From Thermodesulfovibrionales bacterium (GTDB lineage Bacteria; Nitrospirota; Thermodesulfovibrionia; Thermodesulfovibrionales; SM23-35): a stretch of DNA of 32,322 bases. Both the position numbers and the translations under genes were made by a program. Positions within the stretch are counted from its first letter, which is position 1; every line of letters starts with the position of its first letter. The DNA is taken from assembly GCA_022013235.1 (NCBI GenBank), contig JAKLQR010000349.1, forward strand, positions 1 through 32,322, given 5' to 3'. A model generated the notes under the pieces. It was given only the letters and a program-made list of their open reading frames with translations, made no database searches and was not told the DNA's origin. Of the stretch, positions 22,092-28,769 are shown piece after piece.

Positions 22092-24062
22092 TTAAGAGTC
22101 TCTCCCGGAGTAAACTTCCCGCAAGAACTTTTTTAGCTCCTCCGGGTCTCTAATCGGCTCGTAACAGACTGTATCGATACAGGGGACAACAAAACCCTTG
22201 TCGTCTTCATACACAACACTCAGATAAGGTATAAATGATGCAAGGGCTGTATTGGCCAATTGACTGTCCGGCTTTGCCTGTATTGTCAATTTCATCATCA
22301 TAGAGAATGCCTCAAGGGCACAGAAGTAATATGCGGCATGAAGAGGAGAATCTTTTGCTGTCGATGAAAAAACCTTGAACGCAGTTTCTGCATGTACACG
22401 ATACTGCACTTTCCCGGTCATGGAGTATAGTTGCAGGAGAAGCAGAATGCCCACTGCATTCGCCGACGGATGGGGTATGTCTTCTATGCTCTTCAGACGC
22501 AACCCGATAACCTCTGTCTCTGTGTCAAAGAATCCTCCCTCTTCCTCATCCCAGAACTTTCCGATGCATGCGTCCATGCATTCAACTGCCCGGTGGAGAT
22601 AAGAGTGATCACCAGACACTTCATATGCAGCGATCAGCGCCTCTGTAAGATAGATATAATCATCAAGCACAGCCTTGACTCCTTCTGTATGAAACAGTTC
22701 CCCTCCGGCAGAATGCATCTGTAAAATCCTGTTGAGACTTTTAAGCGCAAATCCCCGGATATCCGCATCACCAAGAATTCTTGAGGCCTTGAGGCATGAG
22801 GTGACAAGCATGCCATTAAGAGAGGTATAGAATGTCCTGTCCACAAAAGGTGTTGTTCTTTTCTTCCGTGCAGCGAGCAGCTTCTCTTTCCCGGAGCGGA
22901 TTACCGACTGTATTGTCTGTATGTCCTTTCCGGTTCTCTGAATAATTTCCTGCAGAGCCGTCGAGACAAACAAGACTTTTCTGGACTGGTCCTGGTGCAT
23001 GGCTCCCCGCTCGTCAAGCAGGTGAAGGGACAGGATCTCGTATTCGTCATCACTGAACATCCGTCTGAAATCTTCCTCTGTCCAGGTAAAATATCCTCCT
23101 TCGTCTTCAGGACCGACATCGGCGTCCTGACTTGCGTAGAATCCACCCTCCGGGTCAGAGAGCACGTCTCTGAGGAATTTGATAATCCCTTCTGCGACAT
23201 CCCTGAAATATTCATTTCCGAACACCGCATACGCGTCTGTGTAATTTCTCAGATGCCATGCGTTGTCGTCAGCCATCTTCTCGAAGTGGGGTATAATCCA
23301 TGCCTCGTCAACCGAATACCGGTGGAACCCGCCGCCGATCTGGTCGTGTATGCCGCCATCCGCCATCGCTTCAAGGGTTTTCTTTACGGCATTTCCCTCC
23401 GATTCTCTTTTTGCAAGGAAGAACCTGTTTATGAGGAGAGTGAGAGCCCCCGGCATCGGGAATTTTGGAGAGTGGCCGAAACCGCCATTCCGGGTATCAA
23501 AGGCAGAGAGGATCCCCCTTACAGACTCGCTTGTCAAAAGCCTGTTTATCTCACCCCCCCCGGGATATTGGGGCTTCAGGAGATCGAGGAGCTTCTGGCT
23601 ATAGGTTAAGACTTCAGTGCGGTTTGTAGAATAATAGCTGGCTGCCTTTTCGAGAACCTTCTTGAATCCGGGTCTTCCCTGCATATCCGCAGGAGGGAAA
23701 TAGGTGCCTCCGAAAAAAGGCATTCTATCGGGAGACAGAAATACACTAAGCGGCCAGCCTCCTCCATGCCCCATCACAGCCACTGCCTGCTGATATCTTC
23801 TGTCTATATCAGGCCGCTCGTCTCTGTCGATCTTGATGCATATATACTGTTTGTTGAGCAGATCTGCGATTTCAGGGTCTTCAAAAGACTCCTGTGCCAT
23901 GACATGACACCAGTGGCACCAGACGGCCCCTGAACTGAGGAAAACCGGTTTGTCTTCCTGTCTCGCCCTGTCAAATGCCTCATCCGACCAGGGATACCAG
24001 TCTATCTTCTGCTTTGCCGCATGCCTGAGGTAGGGAGATTTTTCGTGAGAAAGTCTATTCAT
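22092..24062 (-). CDS. DUF255/YyaL thioredoxin-domain protein
   Basis: This 656-aa protein has an N-terminal thioredoxin-like domain (about residues 1-165). Its pattern is the family start NRLSHEKSPYLRHA..., the redox motif CHWC (Cys49, Cys52), DRDERPDID and GGWPLSVFL. A long (alpha/alpha) six-hairpin-like region follows, like N-acylglucosamine 2-epimerase/glycosidase folds, with GGGFHRYSVDEAW and HFEKM. This is the YyaL/SPATA20 family, whose substrate is unknown. It is complete relative to family length. It is the last gene of a minus-strand run after superoxide dismutase (55-bp gap), consistent with an oxidative or redox stress unit, though that link is inferred. Confidence 0.88.
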   Translation of the reverse strand: MNRLSHEKSPYLRHAAKQKIDWYPWSDEAFDRARQEDKPVFLSSGAVWCHWCHVMAQESFEDPEIADLLNKQYICIKIDRDERPDIDRRYQQAVAVMGHGGGWPLSVFLSPDRMPFFGGTYFPPADMQGRPGFKKVLEKAASYYSTNRTEVLTYSQKLLDLLKPQYPGGGEINRLLTSESVRGILSAFDTRNGGFGHSPKFPMPGALTLLINRFFLAKRESEGNAVKKTLEAMADGGIHDQIGGGFHRYSVDEAWIIPHFEKMADDNAWHLRNYTDAYAVFGNEYFRDVAEGIIKFLRDVLSDPEGGFYASQDADVGPEDEGGYFTWTEEDFRRMFSDDEYEILSLHLLDERGAMHQDQSRKVLFVSTALQEIIQRTGKDIQTIQSVIRSGKEKLLAARKKRTTPFVDRTFYTSLNGMLVTSCLKASRILGDADIRGFALKSLNRILQMHSAGGELFHTEGVKAVLDDYIYLTEALIAAYEVSGDHSYLHRAVECMDACIGKFWDEEEGGFFDTETEVIGLRLKSIEDIPHPSANAVGILLLLQLYSMTGKVQYRVHAETAFKVFSSTAKDSPLHAAYYFCALEAFSMMMKLTIQAKPDSQLANTALASFIPYLSVVYEDDKGFVVPCIDTVCYEPIRDPEELKKFLREVYSGRDS

Positions 24063-24117
24063 AGTAAACTATGTTCAAAGAATTGTCCGCACTGATTATT
24101 AACACTTTCATGGTATC

Positions 24118-24696
24118 TTATTTCAGCCTCCCCTCCACAGCGGCCCAGTTGATATTCTTGAAAAACGCTGCGATATAGTCGGCCTTTTTAAGCCCGTAAT
24201 CGAGCATAAACGCATGTTCGAAAACATCCATAATAAGGAGGAGAGTGCACCCTGCGGGATGGGCAACATCATGCTCATTGATCCAGAAGTTTATTAACCG
24301 TCCGGTTGCAGGATCCTGATAGAGAGCAACCCAACCAATGCCTCTCATCGCCCCGGTGGCCCTGAAATCCTTTTCCCATACTTCATTGCTTCCGAAATCC
24401 TCAACAAGCTTTTTCGAGAGCCGGCTTGCCTTGTCCAGCGGTGTTTTGCCTCCGAGGTTTTCAAAATAATACTCATGCAGTCTCATGCCATTGAATTCCC
24501 ATCCGAGTCTTCTCTTCAGTTCCGCAAATTCAGGAGTACCGGCCTTGTCGTCCTTCACCATCTGAGCGAGGGAATCGAGCACCTTGTTCGTATTGGTAAC
24601 GTACCCCTGGTAGAGCGTGAAATGATTCTTCAGGAGAGTTTCGCTGAATCCCTCCATCCCCACGATATTCGAATAATCCTTTGCAGTGTAAGCCAT
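24118..24696 (-). CDS. sodB: Superoxide dismutase, Fe/Mn family
   Basis: This 192-aa enzyme dismutates superoxide. The four metal ligands are visible: His25 (LLKNHFTLYQGYV), His74 (MRLHEYYF), and Asp/His in LIMDVFEHAFMLDYG. There is no signal peptide, so it is cytoplasmic. The N-terminal part (GMEGFSETLLKNH) differs from the classic E. coli type but fits a subgroup seen in anaerobes. Whether Fe or Mn is used cannot be decided with certainty. A perfect AAGGAGG ribosome site lies just upstream. It sits 22 bp after an 85-aa gene and 55 bp before yyaL, all on the same strand. Confidence 0.9.
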   Translation of the reverse strand: MAYTAKDYSNIVGMEGFSETLLKNHFTLYQGYVTNTNKVLDSLAQMVKDDKAGTPEFAELKRRLGWEFNGMRLHEYYFENLGGKTPLDKASRLSKKLVEDFGSNEVWEKDFRATGAMRGIGWVALYQDPATGRLINFWINEHDVAHPAGCTLLLIMDVFEHAFMLDYGLKKADYIAAFFKNINWAAVEGRLK

Positions 24697-24718
24697 AGTG
24701 TTCCTCCTTTTCGGTCAT

Positions 24719-24976
24719 TTATTCGTCTTTTTCCTGAAAACCCTGCAGCACAAACCTCATCCGTCTTGCCAGCTCCCTCAATGAATCGGCAAGACTCATT
24801 CCTTTATCCAGGAGTTCTCTCACAACATCAGCCTTTGAAAGCTCATTCACGATTGTTTTGCTTTTTTTATCGGCCAGACAGATATTCTGCCCTGTATCAA
24901 TCTGCTGGGTAATACATCCTTCTATCTGTTCTGCGGTATACTTCTTCGTAAGCTCCCTGATCTGTTTTACATCCAT
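24719..24976 (-). CDS. Small uncharacterised protein preceding superoxide dismutase
   Basis: This 85-aa soluble protein is helical throughout: MDVKQIRELTKKYTAEQIEG at the start, then Cys20 and Cys33, and a C-terminal basic helix (DSLRELARRMRFVLQGF). The family is not firmly recognised, but the 'IRELTKKYTAEQIEGC' opening looks like a conserved short protein of Nitrospirota and relatives. The tight 22-bp spacing to sod suggests cotranscription and perhaps a redox-related role for the two cysteines. That is inference. Confidence 0.65.
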   Translation of the reverse strand: MDVKQIRELTKKYTAEQIEGCITQQIDTGQNICLADKKSKTIVNELSKADVVRELLDKGMSLADSLRELARRMRFVLQGFQEKDE

Positions 24977-25410
24977 AGGTATATACCAATGAGAGCAAGA
25001 GCAATGCCAAATTGCAACTGATTGATATTATTGATATTTATTACACCAGCCCGTCTTTTCGCAAGTCATTTTGCCGTACCCTAAGGACAATATTCCCTGA
25101 AACGGTTCAACCGGATTTTTCCCGGAGCAAATGATTCAATCTGCGGCAACCACGGGATATGGCTCAATTTCTGAAGAGAGATCACGGGTAGTCTCGATGA
25201 GGCTGAAGACGAAGCGGAAGCCTCACGTATGAATTGAATAAAAACATTGGAGTCAGATAAAGGCTGGGATAAAAGCAAAGATAGTTTATCTCTCTTCAGA
25301 AATTGAGCCATATCCCTTCCTCAGAATATTTTGGAAAACCATGAATTTGTATATAATGATTAAAGTATACAGTATCATGCTGCTTACAGCCTTGCCTGCA
25401 AGGAGGATAT
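24977..25410. other. Intergenic region without a supported gene
   Basis: This 434-bp region lies between divergent genes. Apart from the 29-bp inverted repeat element (25154-25316), it holds the ribosome site AAGGAGG of nth near 25400 and nothing else recognisable. A 76-codon minus-strand open frame (25311-25081) runs through the repeat arms but lacks coding support. Confidence 0.5.
25154..25316. repeat. 163-bp element with perfect 29-bp terminal inverted repeats
   Basis: Left arm 25154-25182 and right arm 25288-25316 are exact reverse complements over 29 bp (GGGATATGGCTC... outer end). They flank 105 bp of unique sequence with an internal GAGGCT/AGCCTC dyad. The flanking bases diverge immediately. 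The size and perfect ends suggest a MITE-like non-autonomous element, a recently formed inverted duplication, or a structured RNA. No direct target duplication is obvious. Confidence 0.7.
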
Positions 25411-26043
25411 ATGGACGCCAAAGAAAAAGCTCCGGAGATTATCAAAAGGTTAAGAAAGGAATATCCGGAATTGAAGACAGCCCTTCAGTTCGGCAATCCC
25501 TTCGAACTCCTCGTTGCAACAATCCTCTCGGCACAGACCACAGATGTCCTTGTCAATAAAATTACTGAAAATCTTTTTAAAAAATACAGGGCGATAAAGG
25601 ATTATGCGGACGCACCGCCCGGAACATTCCAGAAAGATATCAGTTCTGTGAATTTTTACAAGACGAAAGCAAAGAATATACAGAACACCGCAAAAATGTT
25701 ACTGGAGCAATTTCACGCAACAGTGCCAAAGACCATGGAAGAACTCATACGCCTTCCCGGGGTTGCGAGGAAGACTGCGAATATCATCCTTTTCAATGCC
25801 TATGGCATAAACGAAGGGATCGCAGTGGATACCCACGTGAAGAGGCTTGCAAACAGGCTCGGACTTACCCGGAACGAAAACCCGGTGAAAATCGAACAGG
25901 ATTTAATGAAAATAATCCCCAGGGACCAATGGGGAAACATTACCCACCTTCTCATATTTCACGGAAGGAAAATATGCCCGGCAAGAAAACCGAACCACAG
26001 GGAATGTATTCTCTACGATATCTGTCCTTCGCGAAATATTTGA
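25411..26043 (+). CDS. nth: Endonuclease III
   Basis: This 210-aa DNA glycosylase/AP lyase removes oxidised pyrimidines. The helix-hairpin-helix LPGVARKTAN contains the catalytic Lys, and the catalytic Asp is in AVDTHVKRLANRLG. The C-terminal iron-sulfur region reads C-x6-H-x2-C-x5-C (CPARKPNHRECILYDIC): the second of the usual four Cys ligands is His, confirmed by codon CAC. The ATG follows AAGGAGG by six bases. Length is normal. Cluster binding may be altered, though a His ligand is chemically possible. Confidence 0.92.
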   Translation: MDAKEKAPEIIKRLRKEYPELKTALQFGNPFELLVATILSAQTTDVLVNKITENLFKKYRAIKDYADAPPGTFQKDISSVNFYKTKAKNIQNTAKMLLEQFHATVPKTMEELIRLPGVARKTANIILFNAYGINEGIAVDTHVKRLANRLGLTRNENPVKIEQDLMKIIPRDQWGNITHLLIFHGRKICPARKPNHRECILYDICPSRNI

Positions 26044-26097
26044 CAGGTTCCGAAGAGAACATACTAAGACGGCAAGAAGTCAGGATTCATGTTCTGA

Positions 26098-26183
26098 CAC
26101 CCTCCCCTTTATCCCCTCCCCTCAAGGGAGTGGAGATTATTAAGTCCCCTCTCCCTTGAGGGGAGAGGGCAAGGGTGAGGGTG
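26098..26183. repeat. C/G-run inverted repeat pair between nth and the adenosyltransferase gene
   Basis: Two roughly 38-nt units face each other: CACCCTCCCC... from 26098, and the reverse complement of ...AAGGGTGAGGGTG ending at 26183. The right unit forms CCCTCTCCC/GGGAGAGGG. It is similar in style to the repeats at 2742 and 7468. Confidence 0.75.
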
Positions 26184-26241
26184 AAATGTAGTATTATTTA
26201 TGCACTTATTAGTAAATACATCAAACCAAAAGGATAAAGCA

Positions 26242-26808
26242 GTGAAAAAATCGAACCTCAAATTCATTGAACCAAAAAAAAAGGCCGGCCTCATCGTGGT
26301 TCTGACCGGTGACGGGAAGGGGAAGACTACGTCCGCACTCGGGATGGCGCTGAGGGCAGCCGGGTATGACATGCGGGTCTGCATCATCCAGTTCATGAAA
26401 GGCGATATGCACACGGGGGAAATCGACGGCATAAAGAAATTATCTCCCGCTGTTGAGTTCCATCTCACCGGGAAAGGCTTCTACGGTATACGGGGGGACC
26501 TTCATTCACATGAAGAGCACCGCAAGAATGCCCAGAAGGCAGTAGAAATGGCGAAGCAAAAAATGCTTTTGGGGAATTTCGACATGCTGATCCTCGATGA
26601 AATCAATAATGCGGCCTCGCTGAAACTCGTTGACCTCCCCCAGGTGCTTGATTTACTGGAAAAGAAACCTCCGCTTCTGCACCTTATTCTCACAGGCAGA
26701 GATGCCCATCCGGAGGTAATCGCAAGAGCGCATACAGTAACGGAAATGAGAGAGGTGAAGCATGCCTACAGGCAGGGGATTGAGCCCCAAAAGGGGATAG
26801 ATTACTGA
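26242..26808 (+). CDS. cobO: Cob(I)alamin adenosyltransferase (CobA/CobO/BtuR type)
   Basis: This protein of about 188 aa transfers the adenosyl group of ATP to cob(I)alamin to make coenzyme B12. The P-loop GDGKGKTTSALG lies near residue 24. VCIIQFMKG follows, as does the Walker B-like LILDEINNA and LILTGRDAHPEVI, all typical of the CobA family. GTG at 26242 is favoured because AAAGGAT lies about eight bases upstream. An in-frame ATG at 26200 would add 14 residues but has no ribosome site and sits just after the repeat. With hemL and cbiM in the same window, tetrapyrrole/B12 use is likely, but these genes are not one operon. Confidence 0.92.
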   Translation: MKKSNLKFIEPKKKAGLIVVLTGDGKGKTTSALGMALRAAGYDMRVCIIQFMKGDMHTGEIDGIKKLSPAVEFHLTGKGFYGIRGDLHSHEEHRKNAQKAVEMAKQKMLLGNFDMLILDEINNAASLKLVDLPQVLDLLEKKPPLLHLILTGRDAHPEVIARAHTVTEMREVKHAYRQGIEPQKGIDY

Positions 26809-26867
26809 GAGACTTCCGGGAATCGCGGGGGAAGATGATATCCCACTGTAGTTTTTCTCAATAATAA

Positions 26868-26894
26868 TTGACAATGAAACCCAAAGCGTATAAT
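26868..26894 (+). promoter_or_regulatory. Probable promoter of the DUF6602-like gene
   Basis: Perfect hexamers TTGACA (26868-26873) and TATAAT (26889-26894) lie 15 bp apart, which is shorter than ideal. A second TATAAT follows at 26909-26914. The area is AT-rich, and the gene start lies 60-80 bp downstream. Confidence 0.5.
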
Positions 26895-26973
26895 CTTTGG
26901 ATCAAATGTATAATCGACATAAAATAAATGTTACCACAATAATTTTGAAAATTATCTCCATTCTTATGGTCTT

Positions 26974-27844
26974 ATGAAAATGCATGATCATTACCTTCAA
27001 ACACTTTCTAAACGCTTTGAATTAGCCATTCAATCTATTTCCTGTTTCGGCAGAACATGCATTTGAATATGGCCCGGAGTTTGAGGTTGTTGTCTGCAAA
27101 ATGCTAAGGGCTATGCTCCCAGAGAAATATGGCGTATGTCGAGGGCACGCTATTGACAAATTTGGGAACAAGGCTGGTCATGACATCATTATCTACGATC
27201 GTTTGTCATACCCTACATTTCTTCTTCGCGATGAGTACGATTATTCAAGGAAAGAGAGGATTCCAATTGAAGGTATATACATATACATTGAATGCAAGCA
27301 CACTCTGATAGTTGATGGAGGTGATCTTCCTGCAAGCTGCGGCACAGCAGTTCGGCAAGCCGAATCAGTCAAGCAATTGATATCCCAAAGGGAGAAGCTA
27401 ACATGGAATCATATCGACTCATATATTGAAAAAAAAGGCTTTGTCAAGGAATCGCCAGAATGGCTTCCGGATTTTAGGAACCCACCCTTTGCGATGATAT
27501 TATCCAGAAGAGTAGCCCACAAGAAACCTTCAAATCTTATGGATGATCCCGAGGCAATTCATCAAATCCTACTTCAAGCTTCAGATATTCAGAAGTCTGA
27601 GTTTTTACCTGATCTCATTGTCTTAGGTAAGCATAATATTATGATTCCGTCATATGTGCGAGACGGGGAACAAGAAAATAATTTAAGTCTATTTCATCTT
27701 CCTCGCTTCAAAACTTGGGGATATTCTTGTTACAAAATACCGGAATTGGCCTTCGGTCACGCTTTTGCACATCTAATGGCTGTATTAGATTGGATCCGAC
27801 TCGGTCCTCTACCTTGGAATGAGCTTTTGAATGAAAATCTATAA
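26974..27844 (+). pseudogene. DUF6602-like (PD-(D/E)XK nuclease-fold-like) gene split by a one-base frameshift
   Basis: The first frame opens at ATG 26974 (MKMHDHYLQTLSKRFELAIQS) and stops at 27066. The second frame is open from 27026 to the stop at 27844. Joining them near 27038-27043 by dropping one T of ATTTCC gives FELAIQSI-PVSAEHAFEYGPEFE, a smooth DUF6602-style N-terminus. The body shows GHDIIIYDR, IPIEGIYIYIECK and an upstream Glu, the E...D...ExK layout of the PD-(D/E)XK fold. Catalysis is unproven. Codon use is more AT-rich than neighbours, suggesting acquisition. The intact 3' frame alone (247 aa from ATG 27101) would lack the first core helix. A sequencing error is possible. Confidence 0.62.
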
Positions 27845-27891
27845 AAAATGCTATCATTGCGCTTGAACTAGGACGTGGTGAAAGCCTCTCT

Positions 27892-27930
27892 CGAGGGTTC
27901 AAGTTTGTAACTTGAACCCTCTACTGTTTT
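27892..27930 (+). terminator. Rho-independent terminator after the DUF6602-like gene
   Basis: A perfect 13-bp stem GAGGGTTCAAGTT (27892-27904) / AACTTGAACCCTC (27908-27920), loop TGT, is followed by TACTGTTTTT. Confidence 0.9.
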
Positions 27931-27972
27931 TATTCACTGGATCAACAATTACTCATCGTTAAATAAATTAAT

Positions 27973-27998
27973 GGGTTCAGGTCGGAGAGACTGAACCC
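27973..27998 (-). terminator. Hairpin downstream of the pRiA4b ORF-3-like gene
   Basis: Arms GGGTTCAG and CTGAACCC (8 bp, 10-base loop) lie 26 bp past the minus-strand gene end. In that direction they are followed by ATTAATTTATTT, so weak termination is possible. Confidence 0.45.
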
Positions 27999-28023
27999 GC
28001 AAGAATCGGCCAATTCTCTCCGG

Positions 28024-28632
28024 TTATAAAAAATCCATCATATCCAACCGGTCATCAGGGTCGTCGAAAAAAACTTCATCCGGGTTGAAGCGCTCAGGAT
28101 CAAAATCCCCTCCGGCCCATTCAAGCATTTCTTCATATTCTTCGTGATGAGGGTCCATTATGATCTCCAGGAAGTGCGCATAGCCTCCGGTGCCGCCGCA
28201 GTCTTCGGGCGGGCATGCCCTCGCTCCGGCAATGCATATAGGGTAATCAATATCCTTCTCTCTTGGCAGGATTTTTTCGAGTTTTATTGTATGCTCCCAG
28301 TCATCTCCAAAATCATATATGTAATCAGCCTTATCGTTCCGTTCCGAAAACCATTTTGATATCTTCTGTTTCGTCTCCAGGAGAGTGGTCGATCCCATAT
28401 CAGAATCAAGTTCTTCATCCTCCATTCCTATAACCGCTTTTCTCCCGGACGAAGGATCAGACATTCTAAACATGTGCAGGTGAGTATCCGTCCACCCCAT
28501 AGCGTCCTGGAGAGCGACATGCAAGTCCCAGAAGGTATAGGTTTCCGGCACCTGGATGCGCCTCCAGATAGCAGGTTTTGTATGCTTCAGAGTGATTTTG
28601 AACTGACAGACTTGTTTAAATTTCCTTTTCAT
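28024..28632 (-). CDS. Plasmid pRiA4b ORF-3-like protein
   Basis: This 202-aa cytoplasmic protein has the family signature: FKITLKHTKPAIWRRIQVP near the start, TFWDLHVALQDAMGWTDTHLHMF, YIYDFGDDWEHTIKLE, and ACPPEDCGGTGGYAHFLE. The last contains the Cys pair. The C-terminus is strongly acidic (Asp/Glu/Phe rich). Members are often found on plasmids and near transposons, and their function is unknown. The start at 28632 is set by GGAGG six bases upstream; an in-frame ATG at 28662 lies before the ribosome site. It sits next to the disrupted DUF6602-like gene and divergent from the acyl-ACP synthetase gene, consistent with a small accessory region. Confidence 0.88.
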   Translation of the reverse strand: MKRKFKQVCQFKITLKHTKPAIWRRIQVPETYTFWDLHVALQDAMGWTDTHLHMFRMSDPSSGRKAVIGMEDEELDSDMGSTTLLETKQKISKWFSERNDKADYIYDFGDDWEHTIKLEKILPREKDIDYPICIAGARACPPEDCGGTGGYAHFLEIIMDPHHEEYEEMLEWAGGDFDPERFNPDEVFFDDPDDRLDMMDFL

Positions 28633-28769
28633 ACTGCCTCCTTTCCAGGCCATTTTACACAAGCAATGTTATACAACAATGACGTCGTGAATGTCGAGCT
28701 TCCAACAGCCTGCTGGAACTTACAATGGCTCATTGCTATTTCAAGCATATTTTTGGATAATGAATAAGA

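Noticed and set aside
22995..23609. 204-codon plus-strand frame inside yyaL
   Set aside because: It is antisense to a full-length DUF255 protein, with no start signals or domains.
25081..25311. 76-codon minus-strand frame through the 29-bp inverted repeats
   Set aside because: There is no ribosome site, the Ser-rich translation depends on the repeat, and there is no family resemblance. It is better treated as a non-coding element.
26098..26183. CRISPR-like direct repeats
   Set aside because: The units are inverted pairs of palindromes without regular spacers; they are REP-like, not CRISPR.
28700..28718. Hairpin TTCCAACAG/CTGCTGGAA upstream of the acyl ligase fusion
   Set aside because: It has one mismatch and essentially no loop, so the structure is unlikely to form as drawn, and no T-tract follows.
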